From NCBI GenBank assembly GCA_022785125.1, contig JALFRA010000033.1, positions 1 to 51,523 on the forward strand: a stretch of DNA of 51,523 nucleotides, written 5' to 3'. A model generated the notes under the pieces. It did no database searches and was not told where the DNA came from. It was given only the letters and a program-made list of their open reading frames with translations. The DNA comes from Clostridiales bacterium (GTDB lineage Bacteria; Bacillota; Clostridia; Oscillospirales; Oscillospiraceae). This document shows, piece by piece, positions 7,409 through 15,139 of this stretch. How positions within the stretch are numbered: the first letter of the stretch is position 1; each line of letters begins with the position of its first letter. The translations under genes were made by a program, and so were the position numbers.

Positions 7409-8734
7409 CTACTTGTTCGATGGTTTCGGTTGACAGCGGCGGAAGGGGGGCGGCAGATAATCGTCCGCTTCCTCTTTGCCGGCCATGGAGCGCATCCGCT
7501 CCCGTACCTTGAAGATACAATCCTCCACTGTAGCCCGGCCCAAAATTACATCCTCGGCAAAGGCGTGGCAGGACGGGGCGCCGCAGGACCCGCAGTGGAG
7601 CCCGGGCAGGTGGGACTCCAGCTCCTGGATCCGCAGCTGCTTGTTCAGGGCGGCACCCAGGTCCTGATCCAGAACAAAAGTGGGTAAGTACTGTAATTCC
7701 TTGTCCCGCCGGACGATATCCCGTTCCGCGCCTTCAAACCGGAAGCGATTCCGGGATACAGGCTGACCTTTCATCAGACTTTTCAGACGCATCTTGGAGG
7801 CGTAGGGATTTTCCACTGTAAAGCACCCGCCCACGCACCCCTGGGTGCAGGCGGACAACTCCAGGAAATCGGCCTCCGGAAGACGGCCGTCCTCAATCTC
7901 CTCCAGCATCCGGATCACGTTGTTGATGCCGTCCACCGCCACACAGCGCTCCCGCAGCCGGGCGGCGCTCTCTCCACCGCAGGAAGCCCAGCCCATTCCA
8001 ATGATGCCGGCGGAAGTCATAGGCTCCACGCTCTCCAGATGTTTCATGGGGCTGAGCAGCCGCAGATAGATGTCCCGGATGGCAAAGGCGCCGTCCAGCA
8101 CCGGCTGGCTCAGGCCCTCGGACTCCCGGGCGGCGGTCACCTTGGAGGAGCAGGGGACGATGGCAAAGACACCGATCCGCTCCGGCGGCAGGCCGGTTTC
8201 CTCCGCTGCCTCCCGTCGTGCCAGAATGGCCGCCAGCTCCATGGGCAGGATGGTGCAGGCCACATGGCCCATCAGCTTGGGAAAGCGCATCCGGATGAGT
8301 CGGAGTACAGTAGGGCAGGAGGAGGAGATCAGCGGCGTAACGGAGGCCGGACCCTGGCAGATACACTGGCGCTCAAAATCGGAGAGCATCTCAGCGGCCT
8401 TGGCCACCTCGTAGACCTTGTGAAAGCCGATCTGCAAGAGGGCGTTGAGCACAATATCAATGTTGTCCAGATTGTGGAATTGCCCATAGAGCGCAGGCTC
8501 CGGCAGGGCAACACAGTATTCATACCGGGACAATACGTCCAGGCTGTCGCCCACCGATTTGATGGCCTTGTGAGGACAGATGCGGATACACTCGCCGCAG
8601 TCAATGCAGCGGTCGGGCAAAATGGTGGCCTTGCGGCCCCGGACGCGGATGGCCTCGGTGGGGCAGCCTTTGATGCAGGAGGTGCAGCCCCGGCAGCGGC
8701 GGCTGTCCAGTACCACGGAATGCTTCATGGCCAT
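7409..8734 (-). CDS. HydS-like sensory [FeFe] hydrogenase homologue
   Basis: The 441-residue protein has two N-terminal [4Fe-4S] motifs (Cys14-24 and Cys43-53) and a hydrogenase large-subunit domain. The H-cluster motifs have diverged (SSSCPTV at 137, VPCSSK at 193, ACTQGCVGG at 295), but the four cluster-ligating cysteines are kept. A C-terminal [4Fe-4S] domain follows (C381, C384, C389, C406). The His-ligated and 2Fe-2S domains of HydA are absent, as is the PAS domain of many group C sensory enzymes. The family is considered a H2 or redox sensor rather than a bulk catalyst. It is flanked by an RsbW-like ATPase and DRTGG proteins. The ribosome binding site GGGAGGT is 11 bases from the start. 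Confidence 0.85.
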   Translation of the reverse strand: MAMKHSVVLDSRRCRGCTSCIKGCPTEAIRVRGRKATILPDRCIDCGECIRICPHKAIKSVGDSLDVLSRYEYCVALPEPALYGQFHNLDNIDIVLNALLQIGFHKVYEVAKAAEMLSDFERQCICQGPASVTPLISSSCPTVLRLIRMRFPKLMGHVACTILPMELAAILARREAAEETGLPPERIGVFAIVPCSSKVTAARESEGLSQPVLDGAFAIRDIYLRLLSPMKHLESVEPMTSAGIIGMGWASCGGESAARLRERCVAVDGINNVIRMLEEIEDGRLPEADFLELSACTQGCVGGCFTVENPYASKMRLKSLMKGQPVSRNRFRFEGAERDIVRRDKELQYLPTFVLDQDLGAALNKQLRIQELESHLPGLHCGSCGAPSCHAFAEDVILGRATVEDCIFKVRERMRSMAGKEEADDYLPPPFRRCQPKPSNK

Positions 8735-8769
8735 GGCACTGTCTTACCTCCCTTCGCCAGAGACCTGAT

Positions 8770-9195
8770 TCACTGGGGGACCTTGATTCTGACCGTGACG
8801 GTGGTACCCTTGCCCACCTCGGTGTCAATGGTCATCTCGTCGGAATAGCGCTTCATGTTGGGCAGACCCATACCGGCGCCGAAGCCCAGCTCCCGGGCGG
8901 TGGAACCGGCGGTGGAGTAACCCTCCTGCATGGCCTGCTCTACATCGGGAATGCCGGGACCGGAATCGATCATGCGGATGACGATCTGGTCCATCTCCAC
9001 CTCTACCTCGGCCTGGCCGCCGTCGGCGTGGATGACCATATTGATCTCGCCCTCATACATACAAATGGAGGCCCTGCGGATCACGTCCTGGGGCAGGCCC
9101 AGTTTTTTCAGGGTAAGCTTCATTTTGCTGGAGGCTTCGCCGGCCTCGATGAGGTCGCCCCCCTCCACAGGATACACCAGTCTAATCGTTTCCAT
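8770..9195 (-). CDS. RsbW/SpoIIAB-like serine kinase (anti-sigma type GHKL ATPase)
   Basis: The 141-residue GHKL ATPase has N box YEGEINMVIHA, G1 box DSGPGIPD, and G2 region GFGAGMGLPNMKRYSDE. It is the size of RsbW or SpoIIAB and lacks a His-phosphotransfer domain. ATG (METIRLVYP) was chosen, with a GAGGG element just upstream. The gene starts inside the 3' end of the preceding DRTGG gene (14-base overlap), so the two are translationally coupled. RsbW-type proteins phosphorylate partner proteins and bind sigma factors; no sigma factor or STAS antagonist is adjacent here, so the target is unknown. Confidence 0.83.
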   Translation of the reverse strand: METIRLVYPVEGGDLIEAGEASSKMKLTLKKLGLPQDVIRRASICMYEGEINMVIHADGGQAEVEVEMDQIVIRMIDSGPGIPDVEQAMQEGYSTAGSTARELGFGAGMGLPNMKRYSDEMTIDTEVGKGTTVTVRIKVPQ

Positions 9196-9538
9196 CGCAA
9201 TTCCCTCGCAATCCATTGTAGTAAAGCAGGCCGCAGGCCTCGTACATCCGCTTGGGGCAGGTCATGACCACGATGTCCCGTTCCTCGGCCAGACTGAGAA
9301 TGTCCTTACCCGGTATCTTGCCCCGGACAAAGACGATACATTTCATCTCTACCATATCTGCCGTACGGATGACCTGCGGGTTGACCAGGCCCGTGAGCAA
9401 AAGAGCCTGATTCTTTACAAAAGCCAGCACATCGCTCATAAAATCGCTGCCGCAGGCGGACATGACCTCCCGGTCCAGACGATCCTCACCCCACAGTACC
9501 GTGGCATTCAGGATCTGTTTGATGTCGGAAAGCAGCAT
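9182..9538 (-). CDS. DRTGG-domain protein, hydrogenase-associated (copy 1)
   Basis: This 118-residue, predicted cytoplasmic protein belongs to the small DRTGG-like family seen next to hydrogenases in Clostridia. Visible conserved parts are DREVMSACGSDFMSDVLAF and the strand-turn region TADMVEMKCIVFVRGK. The C-terminal half includes DIVVMTCPKRMYEACGLLYY with two cysteines. It is the first gene of the second hydrogenase-linked operon, with GGAAGGGGAG before the ATG and a clear promoter about 50 bases upstream. The biochemical role is unknown. Confidence 0.75.
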   Translation of the reverse strand: MLLSDIKQILNATVLWGEDRLDREVMSACGSDFMSDVLAFVKNQALLLTGLVNPQVIRTADMVEMKCIVFVRGKIPGKDILSLAEERDIVVMTCPKRMYEACGLLYYNGLRGNCDGND

Positions 9539-9584
9539 TGCCTTCTCCCCTTCCGTGGGAAAACTAAACTCTCAGTTCATGGGC

Positions 9585-9613
9585 ATTGTACCACAAAACA
9601 ACTGGAAGTGCAA
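9585..9613 (-). promoter_or_regulatory. Promoter of the sensory hydrogenase cluster
   Basis: On the minus strand TTGCAC and TACAAT are 17 bases apart. The 10-mer AAACTAAACT (plus strand, 9561-9570) follows in the leader, matching the motif in the hydrogenase operon leader. Confidence 0.72.
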
Positions 9614-9678
9614 AGGGTTCGTTGAATCTTTCACAAAGTTTTTGCGGTAAACTGCTTGGTTTTGGTGATTCCACGGTA

Positions 9679-9708
9679 TTGACATGATGGCAGGTTGATG
9701 TCTATAAT
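9679..9708 (+). promoter_or_regulatory. Promoter of serC-serA
   Basis: Consensus TTGACA and TATAAT are 18 bases apart, divergent from the hydrogenase-sensor promoter. The leader (about 90 bases) holds a small CTTTATC-AA-GATAAAG hairpin. No T-box or known riboswitch motif was seen. Confidence 0.85.
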
Positions 9709-9805
9709 ATACTTTATCAAGATAAAGCGGTCAACTGCTACAGTTCCAGAAATACCGCCATCTTGGAGTTTATTTTGAAATTTGGAATCAAGGAGGCCAT
9801 CTATC

Positions 9806-10891
9806 ATGGGTAACGAGCGAGTGTACAATTTCTCTGCGGGCCCGTCCATGCTGCCGCTGGAAGTGCTGGAGCGCGCCGGATCTGAAATCACCAATTATCA
9901 GGGTTCCGGTATGTCAGTCATGGAGATGAGTCACCGTTCCAAGGTGTTTCAGAAGATTTTTGACGATACCCAGGCCAAGTTCCGTAAGCTGATGAACGTG
10001 CCTGAGGGTTATAAGGTTTTGTTCCTCCAGGGCGGCGCATCCACCCAGTTTTCCATGGCGCCCCTGAACCTGATCGGCAAGACCGGCAAGGCCGACTATG
10101 CCGTTACCGGTAACTTCTCCAACATTGCCTACAAGGAGGCCAAGAAGTACGGCGAGATCAATCTGGCCGCCTCTTCCGCCGACAAGAACCATACCTACAT
10201 CCCCACCCAGGACCAGCTGAAGCTGGACCCCGAGGCCAGCTATTTCTATTACTGCGCCAACAATACCATCTACGGCACCGAGTGGCAGTACGTCCCCGAG
10301 ACCAATGGGGTACCTATTGTGTGCGATATGTCCTCTGATATTCTGTCCCGCCCGGTGGACGTGAGCAAGTACGGCATCATCTTTGCCGGCGCTCAGAAAA
10401 ATATGGCCCCCGCCGGTCTGACGGTGGTCATCATCAAGGAGGAGCTGGCCGGCAACGAACTGCCCTACACCCCCCTGATGATGAACTACAAGACCATGAT
10501 TGACAAGGATTCCATGTACAACACCCCGCCCTGCTGGTGCATCTACGTTCTGGGCCTGGTGCTGGACTGGCTGGAGTCCAAGGGCGGCATCCACGGCATG
10601 GAGGCCATTAAGCACGCCAAGGCCCAGATGCTGTACGATGTGATCGATAACTCCAAGCTGTTCACCTGCGCTGTGGAGCCTGGCTCCCGGTCCGACATGA
10701 ACGTGGTGTTCCGCACCGGCAATGACGAGCTGGACGCCAAGTTTGTCAAGGAGAGCGTGGAGGCCGGCTTCACCAACCTGAAGGGCCACCGCTCCGTGGG
10801 CGGTATGCGGGCGTCCATCTACAATGCCATGCCTACTGAGGGTGTGGAAAAGCTGTGTGACTTCATCAAGGCATTCGATCAGAATCATTGA
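9806..10891 (+). CDS. serC: Phosphoserine aminotransferase SerC
   Basis: The 361-residue PLP enzyme of serine synthesis converts 3-phosphohydroxypyruvate and glutamate to phosphoserine. Diagnostic segments are NFSAGPSMLPLEVLE at the N terminus, GGASTQFSMAPLN, and the PLP-lysine region FAGAQKNMAPAGLT. Near the C terminus are LKGHRSVGGMRASIYNA residues typical of SerC. AGGAGG precedes the chosen ATG (MGNERVYNF); an in-frame ATG eight codons earlier lacks a ribosome binding site. It forms an operon with serA, 17 bases downstream. Confidence 0.97.
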   Translation: MGNERVYNFSAGPSMLPLEVLERAGSEITNYQGSGMSVMEMSHRSKVFQKIFDDTQAKFRKLMNVPEGYKVLFLQGGASTQFSMAPLNLIGKTGKADYAVTGNFSNIAYKEAKKYGEINLAASSADKNHTYIPTQDQLKLDPEASYFYYCANNTIYGTEWQYVPETNGVPIVCDMSSDILSRPVDVSKYGIIFAGAQKNMAPAGLTVVIIKEELAGNELPYTPLMMNYKTMIDKDSMYNTPPCWCIYVLGLVLDWLESKGGIHGMEAIKHAKAQMLYDVIDNSKLFTCAVEPGSRSDMNVVFRTGNDELDAKFVKESVEAGFTNLKGHRSVGGMRASIYNAMPTEGVEKLCDFIKAFDQNH

Positions 10892-10908
10892 CAGGAGGCA
10901 TCGTTGTT

Positions 10909-12078
10909 ATGTTTCGTATTAAGACACTGAACAAAATTTCCCCCGCCGGCCTGTCCGTGCTGGATCAGACCCGCTTCTCCGTCAGCGATGACGTGGAGAA
11001 TGAGGACGGCATTCTGGTCCGCTCCGCCGATATGCACGAGTATCCGTTCCCCGACTCTCTGCGGGCCATTGCCCGTGCGGGCGCCGGCACCAACAATATC
11101 CCCATTGACCGCTGCTCCGAGGCGGGCGTGGTGGTGTTTAACACCCCCGGCGCCAACGCCAATGCGGTGAAGGAACTGGCCCTGTGTGCCCTGCTGCTGG
11201 CCTCCCGGAAGATCACCGCCGGTGCTGAGTGGGTCAAGGCCCAGGCCGGCGCCGGTGCTGACGTGGAGAAGGTGGTGGAGAAGGGCAAGAGCCAGTTTGT
11301 TGGCCCCGAGATCGCTGGCAAGACCCTGGGCGTGATCGGCCTGGGCGCCATCGGCGTGCAGGTGGCCAACATCGCCACCAAGCTGGGCATGACTGTCTAC
11401 GGCTACGATCCCTTCCTTTCCGTGGACGCGGCCCTGTCCCTGTCCCGGATGGTCCACCGTGCCCTGGACCTGGAGACCATCTATAAAAACTGTGATTACA
11501 TCACCCTCCATGTGCCTCAGACCCCTGAGACCCGCGGCATGATCAACGAGGACGCCTTCCACATGATGAAAGGCGGCGTACGCATCCTCAACCTGGCCCG
11601 GGGCGGTCTGGTCAACGACGATGATATGCTGGTGGCGCTGGAGTCCGGCAAGGTGGCCGCCTATGTTACCGATTTCCCCAACAACAAGATCCTTCAGGGC
11701 AAAAACGTCATTGCCATCCCCCACCTGGGTGCCTCCACCCCCGAGAGCGAGGAGAACTGCGCTGTCATGGCTGCCCAGGAGTTGAAGGATTACCTGGAAA
11801 ACGGCAACATCAAGAACTCTGTCAACCTGCCCACCCTGGTACAGGAGTGGAGCGGTGTGGCCCGGCTGTGCATCATCCACCGGAATATCCCCGGCGCCAT
11901 CGCCAACATCACCGGCCTGCTGTCCCGGGACGGCGTCAATGTGGAGAACATGACCAACAAGTCCAAGAAGGACTACGCTTACACCGTGGTGGACCTGGGC
12001 AGCCGCATCAGCGAGGCGGTGGCCGACGAGATCCGCGCCTTGGAGGGCGTGTTCCGCGTCCGGGTGCTCAATCATTGA
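10909..12078 (+). CDS. serA: D-3-phosphoglycerate dehydrogenase SerA
   Basis: The 389-residue NAD-dependent dehydrogenase catalyses the first step of serine synthesis. It has an N-terminal substrate domain (RAGAGTNNIP), a Rossmann motif GVIGLGAIGVQVAN, the catalytic Arg in NLARGGLVND, the Glu/His region ending IPHLGASTPESEENC, and a C-terminal ACT domain (from about 320: VARLCIIHRNIPGAIANITG). It is the short form with one ACT domain and no intervening ASB domain; the ACT domain may give serine feedback. ATG follows AGGAGG by ten bases. It is co-transcribed with serC. Confidence 0.96.
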   Translation: MFRIKTLNKISPAGLSVLDQTRFSVSDDVENEDGILVRSADMHEYPFPDSLRAIARAGAGTNNIPIDRCSEAGVVVFNTPGANANAVKELALCALLLASRKITAGAEWVKAQAGAGADVEKVVEKGKSQFVGPEIAGKTLGVIGLGAIGVQVANIATKLGMTVYGYDPFLSVDAALSLSRMVHRALDLETIYKNCDYITLHVPQTPETRGMINEDAFHMMKGGVRILNLARGGLVNDDDMLVALESGKVAAYVTDFPNNKILQGKNVIAIPHLGASTPESEENCAVMAAQELKDYLENGNIKNSVNLPTLVQEWSGVARLCIIHRNIPGAIANITGLLSRDGVNVENMTNKSKKDYAYTVVDLGSRISEAVADEIRALEGVFRVRVLNH

Positions 12079-12081
12079 GGA

Positions 12082-12110
12082 TTGACAAAAAAGGCGAAAC
12101 AAGTTAAAAT
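12082..12110 (+). promoter_or_regulatory. Promoter of the thiamine operon
   Basis: TTGACA and TAAAAT are 17 bases apart, starting just after the serA stop and ending just before the TPP riboswitch. Confidence 0.8.
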
Positions 12111-12112
12111 CT

Positions 12113-12202
12113 TGCGTGCAAGGGAGCTTCCGCGAGGAGGCTGAGAGGAGGGGAGAGTCCCTCGACCTGACCTGATTTGGGTAATGCCAACGTAGGGACG
12201 CA
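12113..12202 (+). promoter_or_regulatory. TPP riboswitch (THI element)
   Basis: The conserved core is plain: GGGAGC, GGCTGAGAGG, GACCTGACCTGAT, then GGGTAATGCCAACGTAGGGA. The closing P1 stem TGCGT/ACGCA flanks it. TPP binding normally switches off the downstream thiamine genes, here probably through the terminators that follow. Confidence 0.95.
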
Positions 12203-12222
12203 GCACTATTTCCGTGCGGAGT

Positions 12223-12294
12223 CTCCTCCGTCCGGAGGAGTTTATTTCACGTACAGAAAAGCGGCAGGTCCCGTTGGGACCTGCCGCTTTTTTT
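12223..12294 (+). terminator. Expression platform of the TPP riboswitch: two hairpins, the second a strong terminator
   Basis: CTCCTCC-GTCC-GGAGGAG (12223-12240) is followed by TTTATTT. A second perfect 16-bp stem AAAAGCGGCAGGTCCC/GGGACCTGCCGCTTTT (12257-12291) runs into further T residues. The second is a strong intrinsic terminator before thiD. Which hairpin is ligand-controlled cannot be settled by eye. Confidence 0.85.
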
Positions 12295-12329
12295 GCGCCC
12301 TTGCCTATTAAGAGAAAGAAGGAACAATC

Positions 12330-13148
12330 ATGAAATGTGTGCTGACCATTGCCGGCAGCGATTCCAGCGGCGGCGCCGGTATCCAGGCTGACCTCAAGAC
12401 CATGACCTGCCTGGGGGTGTACGGGATGAGTGCCATCACCGCCCTCACCGCTCAGAATACCACCGGCGTCCAGGATGTGCTGGAGGCCACCCCGGAGTTT
12501 GTGGGGGAGCAACTGGACTGCATCTTTGAGGATATCCGGCCCCAGGCGGTAAAGATCGGTATGGTGTCCTCCGCTCCCATCATCCGGGCCATCGGCGCCA
12601 AGCTGCGGCAGTATGGTGCGGAAAATATCGTGGTGGACCCGGTGATGGTGTCCACCAGCGGCTCCGCCCTCATGCAGGATAGCGCCCTCACCGCCCTGAT
12701 GGAGGAACTTTTCCCTCTGGCTTCCATCATTACTCCCAATATCCCTGAGGCCCAGCGGCTGTGCGGCTTCGCCATTGAGAGCGAGGCGGATATGCTGCGG
12801 GCCGCCGAGACCATCGGTAAGACCATAAAGGGTGCGGTGCTGGTGAAGGGCGGCCACCTGAACGACAGCGCCGACGACCTGCTGTGGCATAATGGTCAGG
12901 TTCACTGGTTCCGCGCTCCCCGGGTGGACAATCCCAATAACCACGGCTCCGGCTGCACCCTGTCCTCCGCCATCGCCTCCTTCCTGGCTCTGGGCGAGGA
13001 TCTGCCTAATGCGGTACAGAAGGCCAAAGCCTACATCACCGCTGCCATGGAGGCCAAGCTGGATCTGGGCCAGGGCAGCGGCCCCCTGTGGCACAACTAT
13101 GCCGTTCCGGCGGGAGGTGGCTTCCAACAGGGGAGGGGAGAGGCGTGA
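12330..13148 (+). CDS. thiD: Hydroxymethylpyrimidine / HMP-phosphate kinase ThiD
   Basis: This 272-residue ribokinase-fold kinase phosphorylates HMP and HMP-phosphate to HMP-pyrophosphate. It shows the N-terminal signature TIAGSDSSGGAGIQADLKT, the mid motif VVDPVMVSTSGSAL, and the C-terminal catalytic GSGCTLSSAIAS (anion hole and base Cys). The length is normal apart from a short C-terminal tail. It is the first gene behind the TPP riboswitch; AGAAGGAAC lies before the ATG. Its stop overlaps the GTG of thiW. Confidence 0.96.
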   Translation: MKCVLTIAGSDSSGGAGIQADLKTMTCLGVYGMSAITALTAQNTTGVQDVLEATPEFVGEQLDCIFEDIRPQAVKIGMVSSAPIIRAIGAKLRQYGAENIVVDPVMVSTSGSALMQDSALTALMEELFPLASIITPNIPEAQRLCGFAIESEADMLRAAETIGKTIKGAVLVKGGHLNDSADDLLWHNGQVHWFRAPRVDNPNNHGSGCTLSSAIASFLALGEDLPNAVQKAKAYITAAMEAKLDLGQGSGPLWHNYAVPAGGGFQQGRGEA

Positions 13149-13657
13149 GGCAGCAGACAGCAGTCAAAAAGCTGGCGATCGCCAGCCTGCTCACCGCTGT
13201 GGCAGTGGTGGGCAGCCTGGTCTCCTTCCCAGTGCTGGGGTCCCGGTGTTCCCCGGTGCAGCACATGGTCAACATCCTGTGCGCCGTGTTTCTGGGCCCC
13301 TGGTATGGCGTGGCGTGTGCCTTTACCGCCAGTTTCCTGCGCAACCTGCTGGGCTTGGGCACTCTGCTCGCCTTTCCTGGCAGTATGGTGGGGGCTTTGG
13401 TGTGCGGCCTGACCTATTGGGGCACCCGTAATCTGGGAGCCACCTGCGTGGGTGAGGTCTTTGGAACCGGCATTCTGGGCGGCCTGGCCGCCTGGCCCAT
13501 CGCCACCCTGATTTTGGGCCAGAGTGTGGCGGCGTACGCCTATATGGGCCCCTTCCTGATCTCCACCGTGGGCGGTGCCATCATTGCCGGGGCGGTGCTC
13601 TTTGCCCTGAAGCGCTCCGGCGGTCTGGACGTGATGCAGACTCTGGTCAGGCGGTGA
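13145..13657 (+). CDS. thiW: ThiW, ECF-transporter substrate-binding membrane component
   Basis: The 170-residue integral membrane protein has about five hydrophobic segments and the ThiW signature GSRCSPVQHMVNILCAVFLG early on, followed by ASFLRNLLGLGTLLAFPGSM. ThiW is the S component of an energy-coupling-factor importer, proposed to carry the thiazole precursor; the EcfA/EcfT module is not in the window. It starts at GTG overlapping the thiD stop (GTGA), with AGGGGAGGGG upstream, and sits just before thiM, the thiazole kinase, which fits thiazole uptake. Confidence 0.9.
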   Translation: MRQQTAVKKLAIASLLTAVAVVGSLVSFPVLGSRCSPVQHMVNILCAVFLGPWYGVACAFTASFLRNLLGLGTLLAFPGSMVGALVCGLTYWGTRNLGATCVGEVFGTGILGGLAAWPIATLILGQSVAAYAYMGPFLISTVGGAIIAGAVLFALKRSGGLDVMQTLVRR

Positions 13658-14499
13658 AAGGCATGGAACGGATGGAATTTGCCGCCCTGCTGGGGGCGGT
13701 ACGGAATAAAGCCCCTCTGGTCCAGTGCATCACCAACATTGTCACCGTCAACGACTGTGCCAACATCCTGCTGGCGGCGGGAGCCTCCGCCACCATGGCG
13801 CACCACCCTCTGGAGGTGGCGGACGCGGTGGCCGGTGTCCAGGCTCTGGTCCTCAACCTGGGGGCAGTGAGTGAACGGGAAGCTATGCTCATTGCCGGAA
13901 AAGAGGCCAACCGGCTGGGTGTGCCGGTGATCTTTGACCCGGTGGCCGCCGGTTTTACCGGCCTGCGGCGGGAAACTGCCAGAAAATTGTTGGAAGAGGT
14001 TCAGTTTGCCGTCATCCGGGGCAATGCCTCGGAAATTCGCTCACTCACCGAGGACAGGGAGGGGGGCAGCGGGGTGGACGTAGCCCAGGCTGACGCAGTG
14101 ACCGAGTCCGGCCTGCCCCAGGCGGCGGAACTGGCCCGTACCCTGTCCAAACGAACCGGGGCGGCGGTGACACTCTCCGGAGCGGTGGATGTGATTGCCC
14201 AGGGGGAGAGGGTGCTCTTCCTCCGCAACGGCAGTCCCACCATGGCCCGCATTACCGGAAGCGGATGTATGCTGTCCGCCTTGACCGGAGCCTTCTGCGG
14301 AGCCAGCCCAGACAGGACCTTTGAAGCTGCCGCTGCCGCCGCCGCCAGTATTGCCCTGGCAGGCGAGCGGGCGGAGGAACTGCGGCTTAAAAAGGGGACG
14401 GGTAACGCCACCTTCCGGATCGATCTCATCGACAGCGTGTTCAACCTGACGGAAGAGCAACTGACACAAGGAGTGTGTTATGAAATTTACCAAGGATGA
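13654..14499 (+). CDS. thiM: Hydroxyethylthiazole kinase ThiM
   Basis: ThiM phosphorylates 4-methyl-5-hydroxyethylthiazole for salvage. Motifs seen are PLVQCITNIVTVNDCANILL and AGASATMAHHPLEVADAV at the N terminus, FDPVAAGFTGLRRETA, VIRGNASEIRSL, and the C-terminal catalytic RITGSGCMLSALTGAF. The start is uncertain: GTG overlapping the thiW stop (used here, 281 residues), or ATG 9 or 18 bases later. Its 3' end overlaps thiE by 20 bases. Confidence 0.94.
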   Translation: MKGMERMEFAALLGAVRNKAPLVQCITNIVTVNDCANILLAAGASATMAHHPLEVADAVAGVQALVLNLGAVSEREAMLIAGKEANRLGVPVIFDPVAAGFTGLRRETARKLLEEVQFAVIRGNASEIRSLTEDREGGSGVDVAQADAVTESGLPQAAELARTLSKRTGAAVTLSGAVDVIAQGERVLFLRNGSPTMARITGSGCMLSALTGAFCGASPDRTFEAAAAAAASIALAGERAEELRLKKGTGNATFRIDLIDSVFNLTEEQLTQGVCYEIYQG

Positions 14500-15139
14500 A
14501 ATTCGGCAGGGCATGACCCTTTATGCCGTCACCGACCGGAGCTGGCTGGGGGATCGTACTCTGGCCCAGGTGGTGGAGGAGGTGCTGAAGGGGGGCGCAA
14601 CCTTCCTTCAGCTGCGGGAGAAGGAGCTGGATCAGGCCGCTATTCTGTCGGAGGCCAAAGAGATCCAGGCCATTGCCGGGCGCTACCATGTGCCTTTTGT
14701 CATCAACGACAGCGTGGATATCGCTCTGGCCTGTGACGCTGACGGAGTCCATGTGGGCCAGGCCGATTTGATGGGCCGGGACGTGCGGGCCCTCATCGGA
14801 CCGGACAAGATTTTGGGTATCACCGCCAACACCGTGGAGCTGGCGGTGGCGGCGGAGCGGGCCGGGGCCGACTACATCGGCGCTGGAGCGGTGTTTGGCA
14901 CCACCACCAAGCAGAACGCCAAGAACCTGAGCCTGGATACCCTGAAAGCCATCTGCCAGGCGGTGTCCATTCCAGTGGTGGCCATCGGCGGCATCAATGC
15001 CCACAACCTGCCCAACCTGGTGGGAACAGGGGCGGCCGGGGCCGCCGTGGTGTCCGCCCTATTTGCCCAGAAGGACCCGGAGGAGGCCGCCCGCCGTATG
15101 CGGGCCCTGGCGGACAAGATGGTGGCCGCTCGTGAATAA
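14480..15139 (+). CDS. thiE: Thiamine-phosphate synthase ThiE
   Basis: The 219-residue TIM-barrel enzyme joins HMP-pyrophosphate and thiazole phosphate to thiamine phosphate. Seen are LYAVTDRSW, GGATFLQLREKE (pyrophosphate and substrate contacts), VPFVINDSVDIAL, DGVHVGQ, LGITANTVE, GADYIGAGAVFGTTTK, and VVAIGGINAHN. The start has AAGGAG upstream and lies inside the thiM 3' end; its stop overlaps the next GTG by 8 bases. Confidence 0.96.
   Translation: MKFTKDEIRQGMTLYAVTDRSWLGDRTLAQVVEEVLKGGATFLQLREKELDQAAILSEAKEIQAIAGRYHVPFVINDSVDIALACDADGVHVGQADLMGRDVRALIGPDKILGITANTVELAVAAERAGADYIGAGAVFGTTTKQNAKNLSLDTLKAICQAVSIPVVAIGGINAHNLPNLVGTGAAGAAVVSALFAQKDPEEAARRMRALADKMVAARE

Noticed and set aside
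9709-9805. T-box or riboswitch in the serC leader
   Set aside because: The leader is only about 90 bases, with one small hairpin and no AGGGTGG-type T-box core or terminator.
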